Assembly: GCA_017397695.1 (NCBI GenBank)
Contig: JAFQIF010000157.1
Location: forward strand, 1 to 36,099
Origin: Clostridia bacterium
GTDB lineage: Bacteria; Bacillota_A; Clostridia; Christensenellales; Aristaeellaceae
Length of the DNA: 36,099 nt
Direction of reading: 5' to 3'
Below, piece by piece: positions 1 to 7,988 of this stretch. Position numbers and translations under genes: made by a program. The notes beneath the pieces were generated by a model that saw nothing but the letters and a program-made list of their open reading frames with translations, did not search any database and had not been told where the DNA came from. Every line of letters begins with the position of its first letter. Position 1 is the stretch's first letter.

Positions 1-441
1 AGCGCCGTCGCCCACGACAGCAACAACATGATAGTCTTCATTCTGAAGATCGCGCGCACGCGCAAGGCCGAGCGCCATAGAGATCGCCGTCGAGGAATGG
101 CCCGTATCAAACAGGTCATGCTCGCTTTCCGCCCGGCAGGGGAAACCACTCATGCCATGATAGGACCTGAGTGAGGCAAACAGCTCCTGACGACCAGTGA
201 GGAGCTTATGGGTATATATCTGATGACCGACGTCAAAAAGCAGCTTATCCACCGGGCTGTTGAACGCACGATGCAGCGCAATTGTCAATTCCACATTGCC
301 CAGATTGGACGCCAGATGTCCACCCTGCCTGGATACGGTATCAATAATCGTCTGCCTGATCTCTCTGGCAAGCGCATTGCATTCTTCATTGGAGAGTTTC
401 TTTACATCATCAGGCCCATGAATTGTAGATAGTATCGCCAT
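1..441 (-). CDS. dxs: 1-deoxy-D-xylulose-5-phosphate synthase, N-terminal part (cut by window edge)
   Basis: DXS condenses pyruvate and glyceraldehyde 3-phosphate using thiamine diphosphate, the entry step of the cytoplasmic MEP isoprenoid pathway. The 147 codons present read [17 protein letters not shown], then [18 protein letters not shown] and [15 protein letters not shown], followed by [16 protein letters not shown] and the start of the GDGA diphosphate-binding motif where the window ends. These are hallmark N-terminal DXS motifs. The ATG directly follows the TGA of the upstream membrane-protein gene, and the ribosome site AAGGAGG lies inside that gene's end, so the two are translationally linked. 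The family is about 620 residues, so roughly three quarters of the protein lies left of the window. ispA is in the same cluster, which fits an isoprenoid operon. Confidence 0.95.
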   Translation of the reverse strand, partial: MAILSTIHGPDDVKKLSNEECNALAREIRQTIIDTVSRQGGHLASNLGNVELTIALHRAFNSPVDKLLFDVGHQIYTHKLLTGRQELFASLRSYHGMSGFPCRAESEHDLFDTGHSSTAISMALGLARARDLQNEDYHVVAVVGDGA

Positions 442-1029
442 TCACAGTGCCTCCTTACGTGTTTTCATTTTCTTCTTGGTTTTTCTCTTCTTTTTCAGCT
501 CAAACACAGCCATGAGCCTGCCGACGAACAGCACAATTCTGCCGCTGTATTCAATGGCAATACCCTTACCATATGCCTTGCCGCCAATCATAAAGGCGGA
601 CGTAAATGCCGTAATGAGCATCGACGCTACAGCGCTTTTAAGACCAAGCGATACCAGATACACCGCAATGACAGACCCCGCAGAACCGGAAATAATGCCC
701 ACAATATCGCCGACAACATCGTTGAGGATGCTGGAAACGCGCTCCGCCTTGCGAACAAGGCGCAGCGCCTGCTTCGCCCCCGGAATACGCTTGGAAGACA
801 TAGAGATAAACGGCTGATCATCGGCAGAGGTGACAGCCGTACCGATGACGTCCGTCATGATGCCAAGCAGAATCAGGATAATCAGGGACAAAAGCGCCAC
901 AAACAAGCCAGCCGACTCGACAAACGCACTCGTCACAAAGGACATGACAACAGAAAGACCAAAGGAAAGACAAACGACAATCAGAATCCATCTCTGCTTG
1001 CTTTGCCGCTCCTTCTTCTTTTTGCTCAC
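442..1029 (-). CDS. oapA: OapA-like integral membrane protein (OLE RNA-associated protein)
   Basis: The protein has 195 residues from the GTG at 1029, which has GGAG about 10 nt upstream; a TTG one codon earlier is an alternative. Seen in sequence: a lysine-rich N-terminus (SKKKKER), TM segments at about 14-34 and 42-58, a cytosolic stretch with DVIGTAVTSADDQPF (about 60-74) and a basic helix ending in NDVVGDI, two more TM segments at about 109-128 and 133-150, and a very basic C-terminus (KKKRKTKKKMKTRK). OapA is the membrane protein encoded next to OLE RNA; it binds the RNA and carries it to the membrane. Size, basic ends, the acidic DVIGTAVTSAD segment and the position between a 600-nt RNA and dxs all match. 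The segment at 59-100 also resembles DUF21/CNNM magnesium-transport proteins, a known likeness of OapA. The assignment is from memory of the family plus context. Confidence 0.85.
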   Translation of the reverse strand: MSKKKKERQSKQRWILIVVCLSFGLSVVMSFVTSAFVESAGLFVALLSLIILILLGIMTDVIGTAVTSADDQPFISMSSKRIPGAKQALRLVRKAERVSSILNDVVGDIVGIISGSAGSVIAVYLVSLGLKSAVASMLITAFTSAFMIGGKAYGKGIAIEYSGRIVLFVGRLMAVFELKKKRKTKKKMKTRKEAL

Positions 1030-1059
1030 CAAAGCTTCACTCCGAAAAACTCTAAATCT

Positions 1060-1087
1060 CAAAAAAGCTCACGTACTCGCGTGAGCT
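1060..1087 (-). terminator. Rho-independent terminator of the OLE RNA candidate
   Basis: On the minus strand an 8-bp perfect stem AGCTCACG/CGTGAGCT (1087-1080 with 1073-1066) closes a six-base loop and is followed by six T. It lies about 30 nt before the oapA start, so oapA and dxs are reached by read-through or by a further start site. Confidence 0.88.
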
Positions 1088-1661
1088 ATATTTTTCATAA
1101 TAGGTGGCGATACAACAAATAAACCTTGCGGCATAGGTTCGGTAGGCTTTCCCCGCCCGTTACTCCCTGTCGCCATAGGAGCGGTTTCCCTTGAAAACAG
1201 ACGTTGCGCCGTTTCCGGACGCAAGACCGAATTACCACTGAGCGCACACTGTAATCTCTGTCGTACCCTCATCGACAGTCTAGGAGCTTTCCTCGGCAGC
1301 GTCGGCTGTCTCCTAGCCTCTTTTGCAGTCCTGGTTTCACACAGCGATCGCAGCGGTTTCCGTGAGCCTTTGGTCACCGCACGTTGTTCCATGATCCGCC
1401 ACAACCACTCAAGGCAGGCTACACTGCAGGCAGCTTGGGTACCACCATGCAGGTTTTCATGATGCAAATGCATCATGCCTCCACGAAAAATGGGTCGAAC
1501 TCCGTCATGCCATTGACGGCCGCCCATAATTCTTACTTCCAGCACCGACCCCCGACTGGGCGTCAGCAGCCCGTGCCAGAAACTTCATCGATATGCCCTT
1601 TAACGGATTTTTAGCCCCGTCTTCAAAGACAACTCTGCTGACTAGAATACTGCACCACCTG
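1060..1661 (-). ncRNA. ole: Candidate OLE RNA (ornate large extremophilic RNA), about 600 nt
   Basis: No credible protein fills 1030-1766. The minus strand instead shows a complete RNA gene: an extended -10 promoter (1668-1696), an expected start near 1661, and a hairpin-T6 terminator at 1060-1087, giving about 602 nt. An 8-bp helix can join the ends: 1653-1660 (AGGUGGUG) pairs with 1102-1109 (CGCCACCU). Local hairpins include 1458-1465/1470-1477 (8 bp), 1502-1507/1514-1519 (6 bp), 1280-1286/1310-1316 (7 bp, enclosing CAGC-GUCG-GCUG) and 1204-1211/1216-1224, a GAAA tetraloop stem with one bulge. Known OLE RNAs are about 610 nt and sit between ispA and oapA-dxs, exactly as here. OLE forms an abundant membrane RNP. 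I identified it by locus, size and structure and have not matched it to a covariance model. Confidence 0.82.
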
Positions 1662-1667
1662 ACAGGC

Positions 1668-1696
1668 ATTATACCATATCTGTCAAGCCTCCGCAA
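1668..1696 (-). promoter_or_regulatory. Sigma-A promoter of the OLE RNA candidate
   Basis: On the minus strand TTGCGG (1696-1691) and a perfect TATAAT (1673-1668) are separated by exactly 17 nt, and TGG before the -10 gives an extended -10. The start would fall near 1661, one base before the strand of the closing helix. A second TTGACA lies inside the spacer at a wrong distance of 7 nt and is not the -35. Confidence 0.85.
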
Positions 1697-1766
1697 GTAG
1701 CCGGGCGCTCAAGCAGCCGGCAGTCAACGCGCAGCCCCGCACAACCCATATGGTTTTACATGCATT

Positions 1767-2213
1767 TTATGCCATCAATGTGCCGATCAGAATACCCAGC
1801 ATCGCGCCGGCAGCAACCTGAACCGGCGTATGACCGACAAGCTCCTTGAGATGCTCCTCGTCAAGATTAAGTCCGTCGCTGGTCAGCCTGTCCAGCAGGC
1901 GATTGAGCACGGCTGCATTCTTTCCTGTTGAGCGGCGAACGCCCGCCGCATCATACATCACGACGCCGGAAAAGCAGAACGCCAAAGCAAATACCGAGGA
2001 ACCGAATCCTTCAGTAAAGCCGATCATCATCAGCATGGCGCAAGTCATCGCAGAATGGGAACTGGGCATACCGCCGGAACCAAGCATGCGCGAACCGTCA
2101 AACTTTTTGCTGATCGCCAGCGTCAGAATGACCTTGAGTGCCTGCGCAGTCGCCCACGCAATCACTGCCGCCTGAATGATGCGGTTGCTCAGAATCTCAA
2201 GCACTACGCTCAC
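1767..2213 (-). CDS. Divergent PAP2 family (DUF212) membrane protein
   Basis: A 148-residue membrane protein of the DUF212 'divergent PAP2' family. Seen: PSSHSA (about 50-55) in the position of a PAP2 phosphatase motif, FSGVVMYDAAGVRRSTGKNAAVLN (about 81-104, quoted in parts: YDAAGVRR and AAVLN) and the C-terminal LKELVGHTPVQVAAGAMLG. TM segments lie at about 15-33, 55-75 and 130-147. The start is GTG with a GGGGG ribosome site 7 nt upstream. Family members are common between ispA and dxs in Clostridia. Catalytic function is unproven; a lipid-pyrophosphate phosphatase is only suggested by the motif and by the isoprenoid neighbours. It is separated from ispA by 40 bp, so it is probably cotranscribed, and is followed by the OLE promoter. 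Confidence 0.9.
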   Translation of the reverse strand: MSVVLEILSNRIIQAAVIAWATAQALKVILTLAISKKFDGSRMLGSGGMPSSHSAMTCAMLMMIGFTEGFGSSVFALAFCFSGVVMYDAAGVRRSTGKNAAVLNRLLDRLTSDGLNLDEEHLKELVGHTPVQVAAGAMLGILIGTLMA

Positions 2214-2253
2214 AAACGATCCCCCTGTATCTTATCTTCCATAGATTTCTATC

Positions 2254-3168
2254 TCAGCTCTTGCGCGTACGCATCTGCGCAGCAAAGCCATGCATGAAGG
2301 CCGCGCGCTCGCCAAAGATCTCCAGCGCCTTTTCTGCCTCATCCCACAGATGTGCAGAGCGCTCTTTTGCAGCCTGAACGCCCACCAGTGCCGGCCAGGT
2401 CATCTTGCCCCGCTGCGCATCCATACCAGTCTGCTTGCCCAGAACAGCAGCATCGCCTTCCACATCCAGCAGATCATCATCGATCTGAAACGCGATACCT
2501 ACGCAATAGCCAAAGCGGCGCAGCGCAGCGAGCTGCTCCTCGCTGGCACCGGCGATATGCGCAGCAGCCACGAGCGGCGCAGTCAGCAGATCCGCCGTTT
2601 TATGCGTATGAATATAAAGCAGACGATCCGCATCTGGCTCCATATGTTCGCTGGACAGATCCAGACTCTGACCCGCAATCATGCCGCTGACACCGGCACG
2701 ATTGGCAATTGCTTCCGCCGCCAGCACATGGCCCTGCAGATTATCGGAATGCGCGGCCGCATTGGCCAACAGACTCTCGTATGCGAAATTAAGCAAACCA
2801 TCACCAGCCAGAATGGCATGTCCCACACCGTACACCTTGTGGTTGGTCGGGCGGCCGCGGCGGTAATCGTCATCATCCATGCCCGGCAGATCGTCGTGGA
2901 TCAGCGAATAGGTATGGATCATCTCCAGCGCAACAGCCGGAACCTTCGCCTGCTCCAGATCGCCGCCCAGCATCTCGCAGGCAGCCAGCAGCAGCACGGG
3001 ACGAATGCGCTTTCCGCCAGCAAGCAGGCTGTAGCGCATGGACTGACACAGATACTGCGGGATCACGCCCTCTTCCTTCGGACAAACCTCACTGGTCTCA
3101 GGCATCAGACGCTCGATGGTTTCCTCCACCATGCCGACATATCGGCTGTACTGCTCAAGATACTCCAT
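2254..3168 (-). CDS. ispA: Polyprenyl (farnesyl/geranyl) diphosphate synthase
   Basis: Adds isopentenyl diphosphate units to dimethylallyl/geranyl diphosphate in the cytosol to give geranyl or farnesyl diphosphate, precursor of undecaprenyl carriers. The 304 residues show GGKRIRP (51-57), the first aspartate-rich motif DDLPGMD (92-98) preceded by LIH, the RRGRPTNH stretch, and the second aspartate motif FQIDDD (227-232), so both Mg2+ sites are intact. An open frame runs upstream to 3369, but that is the xseB shadow. The ATG at 3168 has GAGGGG seven bases upstream, and an ATG two codons earlier is too close to that site. It overlaps xseB by 14 bp, the standard xseA-xseB-ispA arrangement. Length is normal for the family. 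Confidence 0.95.
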   Translation of the reverse strand: MEYLEQYSRYVGMVEETIERLMPETSEVCPKEEGVIPQYLCQSMRYSLLAGGKRIRPVLLLAACEMLGGDLEQAKVPAVALEMIHTYSLIHDDLPGMDDDDYRRGRPTNHKVYGVGHAILAGDGLLNFAYESLLANAAAHSDNLQGHVLAAEAIANRAGVSGMIAGQSLDLSSEHMEPDADRLLYIHTHKTADLLTAPLVAAAHIAGASEEQLAALRRFGYCVGIAFQIDDDLLDVEGDAAVLGKQTGMDAQRGKMTWPALVGVQAAKERSAHLWDEAEKALEIFGERAAFMHGFAAQMRTRKS

Positions 3169-3400
3169 GTTCATTCCCCTCAAACGTTTCAATTTCTGCC
3201 GTGTCCGGATCGATGGTCTCAATCCGTTTTTTCTGCATGGCAAGGAGCTGCTCCAGCTGCGCATGCAGCGCAACACCCTGTTCGTACAGGGCGATGGATT
3301 CCTCGAGTGAAAGTTCGTTCCCGCTGAGTTTCTCCACCAGAATGCCAAGTTCCTGCATTCCTTCCTCAAAGGAAATCGGCTTTTTCTTCTTAGCAGCCAT
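3155..3400 (-). CDS. xseB: Exodeoxyribonuclease VII small subunit
   Basis: An 81-residue helical protein that binds the XseA C-terminal region in multiple copies. Exonuclease VII degrades single-stranded DNA in both directions to acid-soluble oligonucleotides. Seen: lysine-rich N-terminus, then ISFEEGMQELGILVEKLSG and LSLEESIALYEQGVAL, the signature of the XseB family (FE..L..LE.IV..LE.....LEESL.LYE.G). Its ATG overlaps the TAA of xseA in a TAATG junction, and the end overlaps ispA by 14 bp, so it is tightly coupled to both. Length is typical. Confidence 0.96.
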   Translation of the reverse strand: MAAKKKKPISFEEGMQELGILVEKLSGNELSLEESIALYEQGVALHAQLEQLLAMQKKRIETIDPDTAEIETFEGNEHGVS

Positions 3401-4629
3401 TACCCGTCCTCCCTTCCCAGCGTGCCCGTCACTTCAGCGCCGATCACGCCGTCAGCAAAGCGGAGCGAAAGCAGATCACCTGCAGCAATCTGTGCTGCTG
3501 ATTGAACCGGAGCGCCTCCTTTGGTCACGATCGCATAGCCGCGCGAAAGCACGCGATACGGACTGAGCATTTCCAGTTCACGTCTGTACTGCATAAGTCG
3601 TTGCTCTCTTTGAATCATGCCACGCTCATACGCAGCATCCAGCTGCGCACGCAGCAGCGACAATTTCTGCGCCTCCGCCTCAAAGCGCTTTCGCGGCGCA
3701 CAAGCATACAACCGCGCAGCCTGCAATGCAAGCGCCGTTTCCTTCTGACCAATCTGCCAGAGAACCGACGATTTGAGCGCTGCCTCCATCTGTGCCAGAT
3801 CATGCAGCATTTCGCTTCGCATGGGTACAACACACTCCGCCGCGGCGGATGGCGTCGGTGCGCGAAGATCCGCCGCCAAATCGCATAGCGTCACATCCGT
3901 CTCATGCCCAACAGCAGATACCACCGGCTTGGAACATGCAGCGACAGCGCGAACAACAGTTTCTTCATTGAACATCCACAGATCTTCCATAGAGCCGCCG
4001 CCGCGCGCAACGACGATCACGCTGACGCTGTCAATTCTCTCGAGCAATTCGATGGCCCGCACAACCTCATCCGAAGCGCCAATCCCCTGCACACGAACGG
4101 GACAAAGCAGAATACGCGCACACGGATCGCGACGCAGCGATACATTCATGATATCATGAATGACTGCGCCGGTCGGCGAGGATACCACGCCAATCGTATC
4201 GGGATAGGCCGGAAGCGGTTTTTTTCGCTCTCTGTCAAACAAGCCTTCCTGGGCCAGCTGCGTTTTGAGCATAATCAGGCGTTCATAAAGCACGCCGATA
4301 CCCTCGGCGCGCAGGGTGCTCGCATAAAACTGCATCTGACCGCCCTTGACATACAAGCCGACGCTGCCCGTCACCACGGCACGCATTCCCTCAAAAGGCG
4401 CTGCCTGCAGCCTGGCTGCGTCTGACGCATACATCACGCAGGAAATGGCCGACTGCTCGTCCTTGAGCGTAAAGAAGACCGTTCCCGTCTGATGGAATTT
4501 CAGGTTGCTGATCTCGCCCTTCAGCTCCACACCGTGCAGCATCGGATCGAGCTGCAGCATGCGGCGAATGTATTCATTCAGCTGAGAAACGGTCAGCGTC
4601 AGTTTACCGGCCACGCTTAGCTGCTGCAT
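3400..4629 (-). CDS. xseA: Exodeoxyribonuclease VII large subunit
   Basis: Catalytic subunit of exonuclease VII. The protein opens with [18 protein letters not shown] and [11 protein letters not shown] (OB-fold, single-strand DNA binding), continues with the signature stretch of the central domain ([66 protein letters not shown], given here in separate parts), and ends with a helical region and the [11 protein letters not shown] segment. The start is uncertain: ATG at 4629 is used, while GTG at 4614 would give a more typical N-terminus; neither has a clear ribosome site, and both overlap the end of folD, which suggests translational coupling. The length of about 410 residues is usual. Confidence 0.94.
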   Translation of the reverse strand: MQQLSVAGKLTLTVSQLNEYIRRMLQLDPMLHGVELKGEISNLKFHQTGTVFFTLKDEQSAISCVMYASDAARLQAAPFEGMRAVVTGSVGLYVKGGQMQFYASTLRAEGIGVLYERLIMLKTQLAQEGLFDRERKKPLPAYPDTIGVVSSPTGAVIHDIMNVSLRRDPCARILLCPVRVQGIGASDEVVRAIELLERIDSVSVIVVARGGGSMEDLWMFNEETVVRAVAACSKPVVSAVGHETDVTLCDLAADLRAPTPSAAAECVVPMRSEMLHDLAQMEAALKSSVLWQIGQKETALALQAARLYACAPRKRFEAEAQKLSLLRAQLDAAYERGMIQREQRLMQYRRELEMLSPYRVLSRGYAIVTKGGAPVQSAAQIAAGDLLSLRFADGVIGAEVTGTLGREDG

Positions 4630-5452
4630 CCAGCGTATTGGCAAGCAGCATCGCAATGGTCATCTGGCCTACGCCGCCGGGCACAGGCGTAATATAGCCC
4701 GCCACCTCGCTGACTGCGTCAAAGTCCACATCACCGACAATCCTGCCATCTACACGATTGATACCTACGTCGATCACAACGGCACCGGGCTTAACCATAT
4801 CCGCCGTCACGAAATTGGCACGGCCAACAGCCGCCACCAGAATATCCGCCTGCTTCGTCATCTCAGAAAGATTCTGTGTGCGGGAATGGCACACGGTCAC
4901 CGTAGCATTCGCACCGAGAAGCAGCATGGCCATCGGCTTGCCGACGATATTGCTGCGGCCGATTACCACGGCATGCTTACCGCAGGGATCGATCCCATAC
5001 TGCTCCAGCAGCTTCATGACACCCAGCGGCGTGCAAGGCACAAAGCCCGGCTGACCGTTCATCAGCCTGCCGGAATTCATCGCATGGAAGCCGTCGACAT
5101 CCTTATCCGGATCAATCAGGCGCAGCACGCGCGCTTCGTCCAAATGCTTGGGCAGCGGAAGCTGAACAAGAATACCATGGACGGACTCATCCTCATTGAG
5201 CGAAACGACCGTCTTTTCCAGTTCCTCCTGCGTGCAGCTTTCTTCCAGACGGATGACCGTAGAGCGAATCCCCGCCTTGATACATCCGTTTTCCTTATTG
5301 CGCACATAGACCTGACTTGCCGGATTCTCGCCCACCAGCACAACAGCCAGGTGGGGCGTGACGCCTGAGGAGATCATCGCCTGCGTTCTGAGGGCAATCT
5401 CTTCCTTAAAAGCCTTTGCAACAGCACGGCCGTCGATCAAAGTTGCTGCCAT
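4604..5452 (-). CDS. folD: Bifunctional methylenetetrahydrofolate dehydrogenase/cyclohydrolase
   Basis: Interconverts 5,10-methylene-, methenyl- and 10-formyl-tetrahydrofolate with NADP+, supplying one-carbon units in the cytosol. The 282 residues carry [12 protein letters not shown] (about 46-57, with the catalytic lysine), [25 protein letters not shown], the nucleotide-binding [14 protein letters not shown], and [19 protein letters not shown] near the C-terminus, all diagnostic of FolD. It begins four bases after the TsaD-like gene ends and overlaps xseA at the other end. The folD-xseA-xseB-ispA order is conserved widely in Bacillota. Confidence 0.96.
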   Translation of the reverse strand: MAATLIDGRAVAKAFKEEIALRTQAMISSGVTPHLAVVLVGENPASQVYVRNKENGCIKAGIRSTVIRLEESCTQEELEKTVVSLNEDESVHGILVQLPLPKHLDEARVLRLIDPDKDVDGFHAMNSGRLMNGQPGFVPCTPLGVMKLLEQYGIDPCGKHAVVIGRSNIVGKPMAMLLLGANATVTVCHSRTQNLSEMTKQADILVAAVGRANFVTADMVKPGAVVIDVGINRVDGRIVGDVDFDAVSEVAGYITPVPGGVGQMTIAMLLANTLDAAAKRGR

Positions 5453-5455
5453 CGC

Positions 5456-6421
5456 TTATTCCTCCTTACTCTTTCGGAGCATTCCAGCGCCCAGAAGCGC
5501 TACCCCGACTGCATTATCGCCGGAGAGTTCCGGCCTGGCAAAGCAGAGTCGGCAATTCAGTCTGCGCTTTTTCGCGCGCTTTTCCAGCATTTCGCGCAGC
5601 AGCGTGGAAGAAGCCACGCCGCCAGCGAGCAGAGCCTGACGGCAGTGCGTCTTTTCACAGGCCGCCTCGATCTGGCGCTCAATTGTTCTGCACAGGAAAT
5701 CGAAGACTTCCGCCGCAATTTCCTCATTGCTCATGCTGCCCTCGTCCATCCAGCGCATGATCTTATTCTCCGCACCAGCCATGCAGCAATCCACACCCTT
5801 GATTGACACGCCGATCAGGCCGCGCACTTTTTCTTCCTTCACACCTGCCATTGCCAATTTCTCCAGCGACGGGCCTGCAGGAAACGCCAGATTCATGCGC
5901 ACACCTGTGCGATCCACCAGCTGACCCGCATGCAGATCAAGACTGCCGCCCAGCAGCGTCAGATTTCCCTGCTCACTGAGCAGGATTTCCGTTGTACCGC
6001 CGGATAGATGCAGCGCCAGAAACGGCGCATGGGGATCGATGTTTGAATCCACCATTGCTGCACGCACATGCCCTTCCTGATGGCTGACAGGATAAAAAGG
6101 CACGCGCAGCAATGCTGCAGCTGCGCGCGCCTGACTTTCTCCTGCCCTGAAAACGGGCATATACGAATCCTGTGCCGGTCGTGGACGCGTGCTTGCACAA
6201 ACCGCAGCAATCTCAGCCTGCGGCGCTTTCGACATCACATCCGTAATCATATCCGGCAGATTTTTGACATGCTGAAACAAGCCCTGAGACTGCATCAGCC
6301 CGCGTTCGCCGGCTTCCACGGTCAGCAGACGGCGCGAAGACGCAATCAGCCTGCCAGAGGTGGACACAAGCGCAGCGGAAGTCGTATAGCAGCTGGTGTC
6401 AATACCCAGTACCGCCCTCAT
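5456..6421 (-). CDS. TsaD/Kae1-family paralogue (peptidase M22 fold)
   Basis: A 321-residue protein of the ASKHA/Kae1 fold. Seen: GIDTSCYTTSAALV at the N-terminus (phosphate-binding loop), SHQEGHVRAA with H114 and H118 in the place of the metal-binding H-x3-H of TsaD, LHLSGGTTEILL (second phosphate loop, TsaD usually has VSGGHT), FPAGPSLEKLA, and LLAGGVASSTLLREML. TsaD proper makes the threonylcarbamoyl adenosine of tRNA with TsaB and TsaE; those partners are not nearby. A paralogue of this sort is often seen between nusB and folD in Clostridia, and its job is not known. ATG overlaps the nusB stop by 4 bp. It could be the only TsaD of the genome, but differences in the motifs argue for a paralogue. 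Confidence 0.82.
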   Translation of the reverse strand: MRAVLGIDTSCYTTSAALVSTSGRLIASSRRLLTVEAGERGLMQSQGLFQHVKNLPDMITDVMSKAPQAEIAAVCASTRPRPAQDSYMPVFRAGESQARAAAALLRVPFYPVSHQEGHVRAAMVDSNIDPHAPFLALHLSGGTTEILLSEQGNLTLLGGSLDLHAGQLVDRTGVRMNLAFPAGPSLEKLAMAGVKEEKVRGLIGVSIKGVDCCMAGAENKIMRWMDEGSMSNEEIAAEVFDFLCRTIERQIEAACEKTHCRQALLAGGVASSTLLREMLEKRAKKRRLNCRLCFARPELSGDNAVGVALLGAGMLRKSKEE

Positions 6422-6822
6422 GCCTTTGCCGCCAGCTTTCTGCTAATGGTACCCAGCACGCCGTTGACAAAAGAACAGGACGACTCGTTGGAATACTTGC
6501 GGGTCAATTCCACTGCTTCATTGATAGAAACAGCCACCGGCAGGGATGCATACTTCATCTCATACACAGCTAGACGCAGGATCGCCAGATCTACGCGGGA
6601 CAGACGTGCAATCGTCCATCCGCGCAGGCAGGCAGAAATCTCCACATCCAGATCCGCGGCGTGCTCTTTCACGCCGGCGACGACCATGTCGATATACTGG
6701 CGATCATTCTCGCCGGGAACGTAGTCGATCAGGTCGACGAGAGTTTCCGTTTCTCCCTCGCCGCCAAAGATTTGCTCAAAAACAAGCTGCATCGCAGCCT
6801 CACGTGCAATAGGACGTGCCAT
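6418..6822 (-). CDS. nusB: Transcription antitermination factor NusB
   Basis: NusB binds boxA RNA together with NusE (ribosomal protein S10) and supports antitermination of rRNA transcription. The 134 residues show ARPIAREAAMQLVFEQIFG at the N-terminus (all-helical RNA-binding side), then the family core LSRVDLAILRLAVYEM, PVAVSINEAVELTRKY and SFVNGVLGTISRKL. The length is typical. A GGAG site lies about 10 nt before ATG. The gene follows DUF2273 after 54 bp with no evident terminator, and its stop overlaps the following TsaD-like gene, so it heads the nusB-folD-xse-ispA run. Confidence 0.96.
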   Translation of the reverse strand: MARPIAREAAMQLVFEQIFGGEGETETLVDLIDYVPGENDRQYIDMVVAGVKEHAADLDVEISACLRGWTIARLSRVDLAILRLAVYEMKYASLPVAVSINEAVELTRKYSNESSCSFVNGVLGTISRKLAAKA

Positions 6823-6876
6823 GTTGATTATGCTCCGATCCGAATTTAATTGGATATGATTTCGTTAGTAAAACAA

Positions 6877-7110
6877 TCAGTTTTCCCCGCGATGGAAAAA
6901 CAGAATCACCTTGCGGACAAAACCTGCCTTATCCTTCACGCCGCCCACAAAAGCGCCAACCAGACAGAACAGGCCGATCAGCAGCGTCTTGCCTACGCCC
7001 AGCGTAAGGCAAAGCACCGCAAATACAAGGCCGATCGCCATACCGAACAGCGCACACGGCACAGTTCCCGGCGTCATCATCTGAGAAAAGAAGTTCTTCT
7101 TATCCATCAT
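6877..7110 (-). CDS. DUF2273 small membrane protein
   Basis: A 77-residue protein with two hydrophobic helices (about 16-35 and 38-55) joined by a short glycine-rich turn, then a basic tail (KDKAGFVRKVILFFHRG). These traits match the DUF2273 small membrane proteins that accompany amaP and asp23. The ATG at 7110 has AGAGG seven bases upstream; a GTG at 7116 overlaps the amaP stop as GTGA and is an alternative start. The likely role is in anchoring or modulating the Asp23 envelope complex, inferred from gene order only. Confidence 0.85.
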   Translation of the reverse strand: MMDKKNFFSQMMTPGTVPCALFGMAIGLVFAVLCLTLGVGKTLLIGLFCLVGAFVGGVKDKAGFVRKVILFFHRGEN

Positions 7111-7112
7111 GC

Positions 7113-7943
7113 TCACGCCTCTTCCTGAACGATCGCCTCTTCAGTCGCAGCCTCTTCCTGAACGATCGCCTCTTCAGTCGCAGCCTCTTCCTCAATAGCT
7201 TCCAGCGCGGTCTCTTCCTGCACCGGCGCTTCCTGTTCAGCCGGCTCGCACGCAGTTTCTTCGGCAGGAGCCTCTTCCTGTGCCGGCTCATCCTTGGCTT
7301 CTTCAACGACGAGAACCTGCTCGCCCTCATTGGCCTCGGACAAAGATTCATGGCCCAGCATGGAAGCCGGAATAGCAAACGGAGAATCAGCAGTCTTGGC
7401 ATTGGCCGGGGTCGCACCGTCGACAAAGACGCGCACTTCCTTGACCTTCACACCGGAGCAGGCCTCCAGATAGCGCTTGATCTGCTTCTGCAGGGAAGAG
7501 ATCGCCAGCGGCATGCTGATGTCGGACTGCAGGGCAATGTGCACATCCACGCGTACCGTCTCCTCATCGCTGAACAGCGAAGAAGAAACAACCTTGATCT
7601 CAGGATGCTGATTCAAGCAGCGCTGTACAAGCGCCTCCAGCGCCTTCACGGAGATACGAACCATGCCGTTCTCATTATGCTGGATAGCGAAGCTGCTGGA
7701 ATGCTTGCGCTTCTTGGGCAGGATGATACAGAACAAACGCAGCGCAAAGAGCACCATCACTGCAGCACCGCCAAGCAAAGCGCCCTTGACCTTCAGGGTC
7801 ATATTGGAAATGCGGCCCAGCAGCACAACCGCCGGATCGACGGTAATCTTGTCATACACAAGCGCCACAGCGACAGCGGCGACGCAAAGCGCGCACAGAG
7901 AACAGAACAAAATCCAGAAACGGTCTCTCACGGGATGCTTCAT
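7113..7943 (-). CDS. amaP: AmaP-type alkaline shock membrane anchor protein
   Basis: AmaP anchors Asp23 at the membrane. The 276-residue protein has TM segments at about 10-30 and 53-75, then a soluble Asp23-like domain (MVRISVKALEALVQRCL, VRVDVHIAL, LQKQIKRYLEACSGVKVKEVRVFV), and from about residue 205 a low-complexity tail of glutamate, alanine, proline and glutamine ending in 11-residue repeats (EEAIVQEEAAT). ATG at 7943 has a GAGGAGG site; a TTG six codons earlier lies before this site and is not used. It is followed by DUF2273 with a near overlap and preceded by asp23. The acidic tail is longer than in the staphylococcal protein, as far as I recall. Confidence 0.88.
   Translation of the reverse strand: MKHPVRDRFWILFCSLCALCVAAVAVALVYDKITVDPAVVLLGRISNMTLKVKGALLGGAAVMVLFALRLFCIILPKKRKHSSSFAIQHNENGMVRISVKALEALVQRCLNQHPEIKVVSSSLFSDEETVRVDVHIALQSDISMPLAISSLQKQIKRYLEACSGVKVKEVRVFVDGATPANAKTADSPFAIPASMLGHESLSEANEGEQVLVVEEAKDEPAQEEAPAEETACEPAEQEAPVQEETALEAIEEEAATEEAIVQEEAATEEAIVQEEA
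7117..7193 (-). repeat. 33-bp tandem repeat in the 3' end of amaP
   Basis: Two identical 33-bp units (7117-7149 and 7150-7182) and an 11-bp partial third unit encode EEAIVQEEAAT repeats. Exact DNA identity suggests recent slippage duplication and possible length variation between strains. Confidence 0.9.
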
Positions 7944-7988
7944 TGCGTATTTCCTCCTCAAATCTTGCGGTCAGCAGGCGCAACGCCT

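Noticed and set aside
1069..1545. Open frame of 158 codons on the minus strand inside the RNA region
   Set aside because: Composition is not protein-like (Arg/Gly/Pro scattered, no family motif), it lacks a proper ribosome site, and it overlaps strong hairpins and a promoter-terminator RNA unit.
1060..1661. RNase P RNA, tmRNA or group II intron as the identity of the RNA
   Set aside because: The GAGGAAAGCTC stretch recalls RNase P, but the other conserved RNase P regions, the tmRNA tRNA-like ends and an intron domain V are not visible; size and locus fit OLE instead.
2290..3327. 345-codon plus-strand open frame
   Set aside because: Antisense shadow of ispA and xseB without any recognisable motif or start signal.
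3169..3369. 67-residue N-terminal extension of IspA
   Set aside because: This part is xseB read in another frame; the ribosome site and family alignment place the start at 3168.
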